A program made the translations under genes and the position numbers. From the NCBI RefSeq assembly GCF_023053635.1, contig NC_086179.1, positions 3,734,001 through 3,798,000 on the forward strand: a stretch of DNA of 64,000 nt. Reading direction: 5' to 3'. Position 1 is the stretch's first letter. Each line of letters begins with the position of its first letter. Origin of the DNA: Elgaria multicarinata webbii (lineage: Eukaryota; Chordata; Lepidosauria; Squamata; Anguidae). The notes under the pieces are model-generated. The model did no database searches. It was given only the letters and a program-made list of their open reading frames with translations, and was not told where the DNA came from. Positions 11,239-21,568 of the stretch are shown piece by piece.

Positions 11239-11609
11239 TCTTAGGGGCTGTAAATCTGTGTGAAGACAGCAACTGACCACTGTCTCTTCCCAATGCCTTT
11301 TTAGTAAAACGTTTGCTTTTTCCAGTATGGCATGTAATTATTGAACCCAAAACAAAGTCGCAGGCAGTCTATAAAACCTGTAGATAACCTTTATACGTGA
11401 GGTATGAGGCCCTTTCTCTGCCCCCCAGCTGCTTGGTAGAAGTAGACGGACCCGAAAGATGCTTTTGAGCTCTTGGTGAGAAAAGGGTGAAATTCAAAGC
11501 AGATTGAACTAGATCATTGATGGGCTGGATAAAACGGAATGTCAAAATCTGGGAGACAATGTTTCTTGATACCTCAAATAAGAACCTAAGAAGAGCCCTG
11601 ATGCTAGAT

Positions 11610-11893
11610 CATAGAATCGTAGAAGAGCAGAGTTGGAAGGGGCCTACAAGGCCGTCGAGTCCAATCCCCTGCTCAATGCAGGAATCCACCCTAAAGCATC
11701 CCTGACAGATGGTTGTCCAGCTGCCTCTTGAAGGCCTCTAGGGTGGGAGAGCCCACAACCTCCCTAGGTAACTGATTCCATTGTTGTACTGCTCTAACAG
11801 TCAGGAAGTTTTTCCTGATGTCCAGCTGGAATCTGGCTTCCTTTAACTTGAGCCCATTATTCCGTGTCCTGCACTCTGGGAGGATCGAGAAGA
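11610..11893 (-). mobile_element. CR1 LINE (subfamily A) 3' fragment
   Basis: cgtagaagagcagagttgg through actctgggaggatcgagaag. Confidence 0.9.
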
Positions 11894-12030
11894 CCAAGAG
11901 TCCCTCTGGTCCAGCATTCTGTTCACGCAGTGGCCAAACAGCTGTCAGCCAGGGACCCACAAGCAGGACATGGGTGCAACAGCACCTTCCTGCCCATGTT
12001 CCCCAGCAGCTGATGTATATAGGCATACTG
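11894..12030 (-). mobile_element. CR1 LINE (subfamily B) 3' fragment, abutting subfamily A
   Basis: gtccagcattctgttcacgc, gacatgggtgcaacagcacc, ttccccagcagctgatgtat. Direct junction with the preceding CR1-A. Confidence 0.75.
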
Positions 12031-12182
12031 CCTAGGGGGCTGCACTTCACACCGAAAATCCAGGGGTCCGATGGACCTCCGAAATTGCAGTGCAGTTAGG
12101 GGTCAGTTCTAAAACTGTTGAAAACCCACAGTGCGGTTAGAAGATTGTTTAGAGTCCCTAATGGATCTGTAGGTATCCAAAG

Positions 12183-12290
12183 GTTTTTTATTATTACATT
12201 TTTATACCGCCCAATAGCTGAAGCTCTCTGGGCGGTTCACAAAAATTAAAACCATAATAAAACAACCAACAATCTAAAAACCCATGGGTC
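12183..12290 (-). mobile_element. L2-like LINE 3' tail
   Basis: ttataccgcccaatagctga, ctctgggcggttcac; minus orientation. Confidence 0.75.
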
Positions 12291-12742
12291 CGTTTCCTCT
12301 TGATGGACAACTAACTGAACACGCTTCCATATTAGAAAGATGCTGTCACTGAGGGGCGAGGGAGGGGTAGTTTTGAGATTGACATCTGTGGCTAACCAAT
12401 ACCCACACTCTCCTCCCTGTCCCCCCACTCCAATCACAGTGCTTAGGGGGAGGGATTGCAAATGATATAACCCATTTCCCCCTGCCTGGAACTCGTTCGT
12501 TTGCTATCTTGTAGCGCGAGAAAGAGTCCAAGTTCCCCTCCGCACAGGCCCTTCATCTTCTCTCAAGAGAGCTTGCAGAATTTCCAGAAACTAGAACCGC
12601 CTACAAAAATTAAAGTCCCTCATGTGTGTCGACTTGGTACCATATGTTGAAATTATGGGAGCTGTGTCTGAACTTTTCTTCCCTTCTTGAAAACTTGATG
12701 TTGGCTGAAAGGAAGGATTTAGGAAAAATGGCTCACGTTATG

Positions 12743-14724
12743 TTTTTTTTTTTTTTTTAATAATTTTTATTCATTTTCAACACTATATAAACATAAATGA
12801 ACATTTCCAAAATATAATTGAAACAAACACAATAAGAAAAAGAAATACATCAAATATCTGCTTCATACATATTGAATAATTGTTGAGTGCAAATATCAAA
12901 AACTATTACATATGCCTTGTCACACTACAACATTTTCATTCTTAACATAAAAGTGCACCCCCCACCTCGGGATCATTCTTGAGTCCAAAATCTAATCGTT
13001 TCTTCCGATGGTGGTTTCCCATTTCCCTTAGTAAACACGAACACTAGGAACTGTTTCCAAATTCCTTCGAACTCATTTATTTTAGTTACGCCTTTTCTCC
13101 ACTTAATATTACATGTCAGTTTATCATTAATGGCTATGTCCCATACTACTTTATACCACTCCTCAATAGAATATTCCCCTTGGATCTTCCAGTTCCTAGC
13201 TATCATCAATCGTGCTGCAACCAACAAACTCGATATCAGCTCTATAGTTCCTTTTCCACACTTTATATCTTCAAATAGTGACAGCAATGCTATTTTTGGT
13301 GTTTGTTCTATTTTCATTCCCACTATTTCTTCAATTTCTGAGAACACCATCTTCCATAATCTTTGTACATATTTGCATTGCCACCACATATGTAAATACG
13401 TTCCTTTTTCCCCACATCCTCTCCAACAATTTGCTGAATGTTGATCACTTATCTTATTCAATCTAACCGGGGTTAGGTACCACCTCCATAAAATTTTAAA
13501 ATAATTCTCCTTTATTCTTACTGATAAACTTCTCAACACTCTTTGTTTCCATAGTCCCTCCCAGCTCTGTCGCCCTATTTGTATCTTCAAATCTGATTCC
13601 CAAATCACTTTCTCTGTATTCTCTCTAAACTCCTTCTCTAACAATATTTTATATATTTCACTCATTAATCCTTTTGAAACTATACTACCTCCTTTTCCTT
13701 TCTCCTTACTTACTACTAATTCTTCAAACCTCGTCATCTTTCTGCACATTCTATTATCTTTAATCCACTTTTTATTCCATTGTTCTAATTGACCATATTC
13801 TAGCCAAGATAGCTTCTTCTCCTTTAACAAATTTTCCATATCTTCTCTTGTTTTAATATCTCTTACCCAATCCTTTAATTTTATTTTATTTTTCTCTTTT
13901 AATATTTTACATAATCTACCCTTTAGATCCTCTGGGAAATTCTTTAACATTATTATCGGTGCTAAGGGAGAGTTGCTCGGAAGCAGCTTCCCTTTAAATT
14001 TGCTCCAAATTTCCCATTGAGTCCTCAGGAGTGGATTATCTATACTTCCAACCCATTTTCTTCCTCCATCTTTAAAAAAAACATTCTCCAGATTCATCTC
14101 TACCTTACTTATGATTTTTTCTTCCATCCAGTATAAATCTCCTACTCCCATAATTGCTTCTACAACATGTCTTAATCTATTTGCTACGTAGTATAATTTT
14201 ATGTTTGGGAGACCCATTCCCCCCTTTTTTTGGCTTAGGTACCAATTATTTTTATTCACTCTTGCTCTCTTTTCTCCATTACAATATTTATTAATAATAT
14301 TTTGCCAACTTTTTATCTCGGTTTCTGATATTTTTATAGGTAGCATCCTAAATACGAAATTAATTTTAGCTAGTATCTTCATTTTTATCAAAGCTATTCT
14401 CCCAAACCAAGATAAATTTAATCTTTTATATTTCTCCAATTTCTCTAATACCTCCTTCTTTAACCTCGTTAAATTTTCCCTTTCTAAATTCTCTAGATTT
14501 TTTGTAATTTTAATTCCCAAGTATTTAATCTCATTCTTAACTTTCAATTCCATCCCCTTAAATTCCCAATCCTTTTCTTCCTTCTTAGTATAGTTAAACA
14601 ACATCATCTCTGATTTAGACCAATTTATTTTTAACCCTGTAATTTCCTCAAATTCCCTCAACTGATATTTAATTCTTTCTAATTTTCTTAATGGATTCTT
14701 AATGGTCAATAAAGTATCATCCAT
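12743..14724 (-). mobile_element. L1-clade LINE, 5'-truncated, with open RT C-terminal ORF
   Basis: The minus strand is open for 583 codons (14724 to 12973): DDTLLTI (the tail of the RT catalytic YADD-type box), GLKINWSKSEMM, YLGIKI, LSWFGRIALIKMKIL, KKGGMGLPNIKLYY, and a Cys-His region CWRGCGEKGTYLHMWWQCKY typical of L1-type ORF2 ends. A poly(T) run at 12743-12759 is the 3' poly(A) tail. The element stops at the catalytic DD motif, so endonuclease and most of RT are absent. Base composition is far more AT-rich than the introns. The intact ORF suggests a recent insertion. Confidence 0.88.
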
Positions 14725-14812
14725 GATAAAGTATCATCATGGTCAATAAAGTATCATACAATAAAGTATGATACTTTATTGACTTAATGGTCAATAAAGT
14801 ATCATTTATATT
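14700..14812. repeat. Direct and inverted repeats at the L1 5' junction
   Basis: aataaagtatcat and close variants recur at about 14706, 14733, 14742 and 14793, with an inverted atgatactttattga at 14767. All derive from the LINE's own DDTLLT coding sequence. Confidence 0.75.
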
Positions 14813-14923
14813 TATATAAAATATAAAAAGTATCAATTTTTATATTTTATATATAAAAATTGGCTATTGCTAGTACTAGTAGCTATCTCCTGTTTTGAAT
14901 ACAGGACTCAAATTTATATGCTT

Positions 14924-14925
<2 letters not shown>

Positions 14926-14969
<44 letters not shown>
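14926..14969. repeat. (AT)n microsatellite
   Basis: About 22 uninterrupted AT units. Confidence 0.95.
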
Positions 14970-14975
<6 letters not shown>

Positions 14976-15477
14976 ATTATATTTATGTTTGTTCTTTTTG
15001 ACCTCTCATAGGCAGAGCACCCCCCGCCCCAAAATTTACCCCATTAGAGCAAACAGGGAACGCAGTAGATCTCTATGTTTATAAACTGAAGTAAAGGATA
15101 AAATATGTTGCACAGTTTTGGGTGTGTGTATGGGAGGGAATGGTTTGAGGGGATTTTTTAAAAAATCCTAAAAATCAAGGGATGGAGGGATCTGTTTTAA
15201 ACTTGGCACGGCTTCAGAGCGGCCAGGGTGCCAAATTTCATCTCTTTATCTTTAAAAATGATGGAGATGTATGCATTTTTGTTAATTCCCATTGATGAAA
15301 ATGGAGCGCTTTTCCAATGAGCAATCCAGTGCTATGGAGAGACAGACCGCCTTCGAAAATCAGAGCAAGTAGCCTGCTCAACGGAGCGCCACCTTGAATT
15401 TCAGGGAGGAGCAGACCAGCTCTGCGCACCCCTAATACTGCCCCTGAACTTGGAAGTACCATACCACGGCCATCATG
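14970..15477. other. STRIP2 intron 4, unassigned
   Basis: No repeat family recognised with confidence; no coding signal. Confidence 0.4.
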
Positions 15478-15600
15478 ACTAGTAGCCAAAGGTGGCCTTT
15501 TCCATCATGAATTTGTGTAACCCCCTTTGAAAGCCGTCCAGATTGCTGGCCGTCACTAGGTCTTGGGGTAGCGAATTCCACAATCTACCTGTAAAACTTT
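15478..15600 (-). mobile_element. CR1 LINE (subfamily B) fragment next to exon 5
   Basis: ccccctttgaaagccgtcca, ggccgtcactaggtcttggg; minus-strand frame LWNSLPQDLVTASNLDGFQR. Its edge lies within the branch-point zone of STRIP2 exon 5. Confidence 0.75.
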
Positions 15601-15621
15601 TCTCTTCTCCTCTCTTTCGAG

Positions 15622-15742
15622 GTGTCTTTGGGGATTGCGACACGGAAGCAGACGTCCTCCACTGGGCCCGGCACAACAACTTCCTGCTGTACCAGATGGG
15701 AACGTTCACGGCTTTCCTGGAGCTGCTCAACATGGAAATGGC
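15622..15742 (+). CDS. STRIP2: STRIP2 exon 5
   Basis: 121 nt encoding GVFGDCDTEADVLHWARHNN, then FLLYQMGTFTAFLELLNMEM, aligned with human GTFGEC...LLNMEI. The frame forces the acceptor to be tttcgag, with the unusual G at -3. Donor gtaagg. A CR1 fragment ends only about 20-40 bp upstream of the acceptor. Confidence 0.93.
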
Positions 15743-16034
15743 GTAAGGCGTCCTTTGATAAAAGGACTTACAAACCTGCACGCATTCAGCGCGCCCCTTC
15801 CCTTTGAGTTCGTTCCTGGAAGTGGCAAGCCGGAAGGATGAGTTACTCCACAGAAACATACAAATGGCTTCGTGGCGTGCACCGCCACCGTCTGTTGGGT
15901 GGCAGTGGAGTCGTGGGGGGCTAAAGTTGTCTGTTCTTTATGCAGAGGCCACAACTATTGGTGGCTACTACCCCTGGTCGTCGGGAATAAAAACGGCCTT
16001 GTTCAGGGAAGGCGCCAATGGTGGCCGTGTCATA

Positions 16035-16124
16035 AAAACATAAGGGCCCTGCTGGGTCACACCGAGGGTCCATCTAGTCCAGAACTCTGTTCACACAGTG
16101 GCCAACCACAGTCCTGCTCTTATG
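16035..16124 (-). mobile_element. CR1 LINE (subfamily B) 3' end
   Basis: acataagggccctgctgg, ccatctagtccagaactctg, cacacagtggccaacca. Confidence 0.75.
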
Positions 16125-16634
16125 AATGGTTAGGCCTCATCTAGAGTATTGCGTCCAGTTCTGGGCTCCACAATTCAAGAAGGACGCAGACAAGCTGGAG
16201 CAAGTTCAGAGGAGGGCAACCAGGATGATCAGGGGTCTGGAAACAAAGCCCTATGAAGAGAGACTGAAAGAACTGGACATGTTTAGCCTGGAGAAGAGAA
16301 GATGGAGGGGAGACATGATAGCACTCTTCAAATACTTAAAAGGTTGTCACACAGAGGAGGGCCAGGAGCTCTTCTCGATCCTCCCAGAGTGCAGGACACG
16401 GAATAACGGGCTCAAGTTAAAGGAAGCCAGATTCCGGCTGGACATCAGGAAAAACTTCCTGACTGTTAGAGCAGTACGACAATGGAATCAGTTCCCTAGG
16501 GAGGTTGTGGGCTCTCCCACACTAGAGGCCTTCAAGAGGAAGCTGGACAACCATCTTTTAGGGTGGATTCCTGCATTGAGCAGGGGGTTGGACTCGATGG
16601 CCTTGTAGGCCCCTTCCAACTCTGCTATTCTATG
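16125..16634 (+). mobile_element. CR1 LINE (subfamily A) 3' fragment
   Basis: Encodes [20 protein letters not shown], then [17 protein letters not shown] and [13 protein letters not shown]; ends tctgctattctatgaa. A 9-12 nt deletion precedes the 3' end relative to other copies. Confidence 0.92.
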
Positions 16635-16743
16635 AATTTTCTGCCGAAGAATTCTCTGTGATTTCCCCTCCCCTAGCTAAGCTCTGGAAAAAGAAAAACT
16701 GGATGGAATTTGACAGTCTTTCTCCCCCACTTCTTAATTTCAG

Positions 16744-16812
16744 CAATAGCCAGGCCTGCAGCAGCGCCCTGAGGAAACCGGCCATCTCCCTGGCTGATAG
16801 CACTGAACTCAG
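16744..16812 (+). CDS. STRIP2: STRIP2 exon 6
   Basis: Acceptor ttcttaatttcag, donor gtgagc; 69 nt. Encodes NSQACSSALRKPAISLADST then ELR. SLADSTEL (Glu, not Asp) fits STRIP2. A solo LTR begins about 13 bp after the donor. Confidence 0.95.
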
Positions 16813-16825
16813 GTGAGCCACCTGG

Positions 16826-17443
16826 TGTCATGACTAGGCCTGTCCCCCTTAGGCTTGGGGGGAAGGAGTTTCAGGCGATCAATCAGAAGCAGATTCTGCA
16901 GCAGAAGAGACGGCACCAGAAACATACCAGCCTACTTGGGGAGTCGAGGAGGTGACTCTCACGGGCTCTTCACCGTCTGGGAATGAACCTTCGCCAGACC
17001 TTATCTTTGAAAACGTTAACAACATACAGTCCGTTGGAAGTCAGTATTCTTCCGAGGGGGAGGGCACTGCAAGGCTAGCTGATCCTAGAGTACGGCGCAG
17101 ACTGAAACAGGCAGAGCGAAAGGAAAGCGAGAGAAGGTCAGCCCAGCTAGCTTCTCACCAAAGGCTTCTTCAGAACCATCCTCCTTAAAGTCAAAGCATT
17201 CTGGGAAAAGGCTTTCCCTTTTTCTTGAAAGGACCATTGTCTCGCTTACTTTGCATAGTTTTGCCCAGAGGAAAGTTCCTAGAGGTTAGACTCTCTTCGG
17301 GTGGGAAGAGATGTTTATTGCCTGAATAAAGCTTTGTGGATTACTTGGCAGACCTCTCTGTATTGTCTCCCAATAAGGCGGGAGGTTTGGTGGAAACACG
17401 ACAACTGTAGCCGTTGGCTGGGGCTACATGTGAGAGTCGTGAC
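16826..17443 (+). mobile_element. Solo LTR, probably Gypsy- or ERV-type
   Basis: Starts tgtcatgac and ends near gagagtcgtgac, giving short inverted ends; AATAAA at about 17324 sits in the expected place for an LTR polyadenylation signal. About 620 bp with no internal retroviral region beside it, so a recombined fossil. No clear flanking duplication was found. It begins about 13 bp after the exon 6 donor. Confidence 0.6.
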
Positions 17444-17896
17444 GTTGAACCCAGTGGCAGGGGAAGGAAAAGCCCTTGTGTTTATGGAACCAAAGCAGAT
17501 GCGATGCGGGAAATTTGTGCTTGGATCTCTAGATGTTTTTGTGTTTCCATGCTAAACAGCCACAGAGGGGAATCTGATTTGATTGGAGCAGCGGCGTCGG
17601 GTGCTGGAGTGTTGGAATCCTCACCACCACGCCGCATGCCACTTTCCCAATAAAAATGCCCCCCACCTGCTGGCTATTTCATCCCCCTTTGAAAAGAACC
17701 TACGGGTCCCTCCTCCCCCCCCCATCAGTCGGACTAAGAGCAGCGTTGGGGCTATTTTGACTAAGGAAAATGTCAGGAAACCCCGCTGCCACACCACCAC
17801 CTGCTCTGGCTCTTGGGTTTCCTGGGAACCGAGGGGCGGCCTCTACGTGCCGTGGGGGTGCATGCGTTGAGCCTCCTCTCTCTGCTTCTCCATCAG
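17444..17896. other. STRIP2 intron 6, unassigned
   Basis: No repeat recognised; ends in the polypyrimidine tract of exon 7. Confidence 0.4.
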
Positions 17897-18003
17897 GGTG
17901 TTGCTGAGCGTCATGTACCTGATGGTGGAAACCATCCGCGTGGAGGCGGAGAGCGACCCACCGAAGCGGAGAGCCTCCCGGGAGACGTTCAGGACCGAGC
18001 TGA
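17897..18003 (+). CDS. STRIP2: STRIP2 exon 7
   Basis: Acceptor tctccatcag, donor gtaggt; 107 nt, split codons at both ends. Encodes VLLSVMYLMVETIRVEAESD, then PPKRRASRETFRTEL. VLLSVMYLMVE matches my recollection of STRIP2 rather than STRIP1 (NIMYLIVE). Confidence 0.95.
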
Positions 18004-18326
18004 GTAGGTGTTATTGCATCGCCTGGAGTCGGCGCGGCGCATCTCTTTAAGCCCGAGGCCCAGACTCCGTTTTGGAGAAGCCCTGGGGTTCTCAGCATCC
18101 CAGTGGTGGGAGGGACCAAAGGCAGAAGGGGCGGGGACAAAAGGCCGACTGGGAGTGATGGGAGTTCCTTTCTTGTAGCGTCTGGGGTGGTCGCTGCTGC
18201 TGCTTTGGGCTGGAGGAAAAACGCTGGACTCCGCTGGGCTGCCATTCTGGCCCGCTCCAAATTCTGATGTCTTTTTTCGCCTCCCGCCTCCCCACCCCAT
18301 TTGCCTTTTGATGTGCCCCCTCACAG

Positions 18327-18454
18327 GCTTCCCTGTGCACAGCGAGGAGCCCTTTGCGCTCTTGCTTTTTACCATGGTGACCAAATTCTGCAGTGGGCAC
18401 GCTCCGCACTTCCCCATGAAGAAAGTCCTGCTTTTGCTCTGGAAAGTGCTTGTG
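18327..18454 (+). CDS. STRIP2: STRIP2 exon 8
   Basis: Acceptor ccctcacag, donor gtgagt; 128 nt ending in phase 0. Encodes [20 protein letters not shown], then [22 protein letters not shown], among the best conserved blocks of the N-terminal half. A CR1 LINE starts about 31 bp past the donor. Confidence 0.96.
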
Positions 18455-18485
18455 GTGAGTACGGCTCCTCCACTCCTTGGCTCCA

Positions 18486-18990
18486 GTACTGCGTCCAGTT
18501 CTGGGCGCCACACTTCAAGAAGGACGCAGACAAGCTGGAGCGTGTTCAGAGGAGGGCAGCCAGGATGATCAGGGGTCTGGAAACAAAGCCCTATGAAGAG
18601 AGACTGAAAGAACTGGGCCTGTTTAGCCTGGAGAAGGGAAGGTTGAGGGGAGACGTGATAGCACTCTTCAAATACTTGAAAGGTTGTCACACAGAGGAGG
18701 GCCAGGATCTCTTCTCGATCATCCCAGAGTGCAGGACACGGAATAACGGGCTCAAGTTGCAGGAAGCCAGATTCCAGCTGGACATCAGGAAAAACTTCCT
18801 GACTGTTAGAGCAGTACGACAATGGAACCAGTTACCTAGGGAGGTGGTGGGCTCTCCCACCCTAGAGGCCTTCAAGAGGCAGCTGGACAAGCATCTGTCA
18901 GGGATGCTTTAGGGTGGATTCCTGCATTGAGCAGGGGGTTGGACTCCATGGCCTTGTAGGCCCCTTCCAACCCTACTATTCTATGATTCT
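18486..18990 (+). mobile_element. CR1 LINE (subfamily A) 3' fragment near exon 8 donor
   Basis: tactgcgtccagttctggg to ctattctatgattctta; encodes [20 protein letters not shown] and [14 protein letters not shown] with an open frame. Confidence 0.92.
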
Positions 18991-19299
18991 TAGCGGTGGC
19001 AGCCATGGCTTTAAGCATTTGTGCCAGGGTCACCTCCCCTATAAAACACTTGGAGGTTGAGGTTTCTGGTGTGGTTGTTGCCAAGGTCTTTCAACACTGT
19101 GATGACTGTTTTTAATAGAATGTGGTAAGCGCTGATGCAAAACCTTTGGCCCATGGGTTCCATCTAGCCCTCCTGGGGTCTCATTCTGGCCGTCCAAAGT
19201 CCCTCAGATGCTCATATCCGCTCCCACTTTTCCCCGATCACTGATTGTTGAGCTGTTTCTGGCTTTTGCCCAGTTTTTACTTCGTTCTAAACGGTTGAG

Positions 19300-19409
19300 A
19301 CGTTTAACCTGTTGGTTGTTTTATGATGGTTTTAATTTTTGTGAACCGCCCAGAGAGCTTCGGCTATTGGGCGGTATAGAAATGTAATAAATAAATAAAT
19401 AAATAAATT
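19300..19409 (+). mobile_element. L2-like LINE 3' tail
   Basis: gtgaaccgcccagagagctt, gggcggtatagaaatgtaat, (AAATA)n. Confidence 0.8.
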
Positions 19410-19515
19410 GAGACGCCTCTCCGAAGGGCTTATTAACAAGCTGTAAGAGCTTTACATTAAAACATGCTGGTTTTTCAGGCCCCGCCCCTTTTGCCTTCGG
19501 TCCCGCCCACCTCTG

Positions 19516-19562
19516 GTACGTGAGGATAAAATGGAGAAGAGAAGGGAAATGCATGCCGCCTT
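19516..19562 (+). mobile_element. SINE 3' fragment
   Basis: gtgaggataaaatggagaag and catgccgcc match the 3' part of the MIR/CORE-like SINE. Confidence 0.45.
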
Positions 19563-19988
19563 TAATTACTTTTATATTTAATTACTTTGACTGATTTGGT
19601 CTAGATATACTCTTTATCTATGTGAATTGTGTATTGTTTTTGATCGGATATTACTCTCGTTACTAATGGGGTCCTAATTCAATGTATTGACTGGTTTAAT
19701 ATGTACAAATTTGAATAACAATTACTTTACTGGTTTAACTTTATTCCTTAGGTGGTCGCCTGTTGAGGTTCTCTTTGTTCATATTATATTAACTTGACCA
19801 TTGCCTTGTATTTATTTGTCCGATGTATGCAGGCAGCCAGGGGCTGTGGCGTCGGCACATAAAACCAACGACTCCATTATTCATGGCGACTCCGACTCCT
19901 TACATTATATATCGAAACAGGAAATAAATTTCCTATATATTTCCTACGTCAACTGCAAGCATGCAACTTTTTGGAACTCTAACCTGTT

Positions 19989-20372
19989 TGTTTATTATTT
20001 ATTTATTTATTTATTACATTTTTATGCCGCTCAATAGCCGAAGCTCTCTGGGCGGTTTACAAAAATTAAAACCGTCATAAAACAACCAACAGGTTAAAAG
20101 CACAAATACAAAATACAGTATCAAAAGCACAACCAGGATAAAACCACGCAGCAAAAATTGATATAAGATTAAAATACAGAGTTAGAACAGTAAAATTTAA
20201 ATTTAAGTTAAAATTAAGTGTTAAAATACTGAGAGAATAAAAAGGTCTTCAGTTGGCGACGAAAAGAGTACAGTGTAGGCTCCAGGCGGACCTCTCTGGG
20301 GAGCTCGTTCCACAACCGGGGTGCCACAGCAGAGAAGGCCCTGCTCCTAGTAGCCACCTGGGTTAAAGCCTG
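19989..20372 (-). mobile_element. L2-like LINE 3' end, inside the hAT element
   Basis: (ATTT)n tail, tgccgctcaatagccgaagc, tctctgggcggtttac; continues into the C-terminal coding part (gagctcgttccacaaccg). Confidence 0.8.
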
Positions 20373-20411
20373 GGTCTAAAGGCTATAGCTAAGATGTTCT
20401 GGTTTTTTTTT

Positions 20412-20560
20412 TATTTATTTATTAAAGAAGCTCAAAAATGAAAAGAATGAGGTTATATTTTTATTTATTTATTTAATTGCATTTATATCGCCCCATAGCC
20501 GAAGTTCTCTGGGCGGTTTATCAAAAGACTATAGAGTATAAAGTAATAGGATATGAAACT
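20412..20560 (-). mobile_element. L2-like LINE 3' tail, second copy inside the hAT element
   Basis: (TTTA)n then atatcgccccatagccgaag, tctgggcggttta. Confidence 0.7.
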
Positions 20561-20913
20561 ATAAAAAAAAATCAGGAACAACTTTCTCTACTAGTTCAAA
20601 AATCTAAAGTATATACTGTGATATCAAAGCCAAAACTACAAAAAAAATAAAAAATAAAAATGAACACTTAAAACAACTTAACAAATGACCATTTTAAAAG
20701 AAATGAACTCAGTTAGGTACATAAGTAACATAAACCTTTTTCGAGATTAAAGTATCATTTGAATATAAAATTCAAGTGAATATACATACCACAACTCTAT
20801 ATACAATTTAAATTTATTAGGAGTCGGAGTTGGTGCATTTTTACTGACTCGGACTCCAACTCCAGTAACCCAAGAATTTTTTCCGACTCCACGACTCCGA
20901 CTCTACAGCCCTG

Positions 20914-21310
20914 CAGGCAGCACCTGGTGAAATTTCCTCTTCATCATAAAGCTGCAGGAGCCCTGCCTAGCGTGACCAGATACAAAAGAGGGCAGGGCTC
21001 CTGCAGCTTCCACTGTTGTGACAAAGAGGGAATTTATCCAGGTGTTGCGTGTAAAACTTTAATAGTTTTACTGCTTTTAAATTATATATTGTTTTAACTT
21101 GGTTTATGGTTTAATTTGCTTTTATCTGTGTATATTTACTGTTTTTATACTGGATGCTTTTATCTGTACGCCGCCCTGAGATCTTATTGATATAGGGCGG
21201 GATATAAATGTTTTAAATAAATAATAAATAAATGTCGCCTGCTGAAATTCCCTTTTCTATGCAGCTGTAAAAGATACAGGAGCCCTGTCCTCCTTTCCAT
21301 ATGGTCACCC
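20914..21310. mobile_element. AGGGTGACC-family MITE, interrupted twice
   Basis: caggcagcacctggtgaaat, gtgaccagatacaaaagagg and, after an L2 tail at 21045-21234, gctgaaattcccttttctat through ccatatggtcaccc. The hAT element at 19838 forms its left break. Confidence 0.75.
21045..21234 (+). mobile_element. L2-like LINE 3' tail inside the MITE
   Basis: gccgccctgagatcttattg, tagggcgggatataaatg, (AAATA)n. Confidence 0.75.
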
Positions 21311-21436
21311 AACAGAAGGGCCACTCACTTGCCAAATGTTTAGTGATATCCCAGCTTTTGCACAGTTTTGTCCCTATTCTATAAGGCTTAAATGCCTTCG
21401 CAGCTAACAGTAACATGTTGTAGGCTTAAGCAGCTT
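21311..21436 (-). repeat. Repeat block, inverted copy of 3452-3575
   Basis: gggccactcacttgccaaat, atcccagcttttgcaca, cataaggct-like and taggcttaagc mirror the block beside the MITE at 3576. Confidence 0.6.
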
Positions 21437-21568
21437 GAACTGTCGTGATGAAGAGGGGATTTCACCAGGTGCTGCCTGCTTACAAAGGACACCTGCTGAC
21501 ATTCCCTTTTCTATGCAACTGTTGAAGATACGGGAGCTGCGTCCTCTTTTCCACACGGTCACCCTAGC
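21437..21568. mobile_element. AGGGTGACC-family MITE, half element
   Basis: gatgaagaggggatttcacc, acacctgctgacattccctt, cacacggtcaccct: right half only. Confidence 0.75.

Larger units (their letters stand above)
19838..20913. mobile_element. hAT DNA transposon carrying nested L2 pieces
   Basis: Ends caggggctgtggcgtcgg and cgactctacagccctg are inverted repeats in the CGACTCC-rich style. Flanked by an exact 8-bp duplication caggcagc (19830-19837 and 20914-20921). 1076 bp, of which over half is nested L2 sequence. Confidence 0.85.

Noticed and set aside
12973-14724. 583-codon minus-strand ORF as a host gene
   Set aside because: Motifs, AT-rich composition, poly(A) tail and truncation at the RT catalytic box mark it as an L1-clade LINE.
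14926-14969. (AT)n run as an origin or regulatory element
   Set aside because: Plain microsatellite next to a LINE junction.
17700-18822. Minus-strand ORFs of 186 and 277 codons
   Set aside because: Antisense shadows of STRIP2 exons 7-8 and of CR1; no family resemblance.
18301-18912. 203-codon ORF overlapping STRIP2 exon 8 as a fusion gene
   Set aside because: It runs in a frame other than exon 8 on the left and is CR1 coding on the right; the exon 8 frame itself stops at about 18568.
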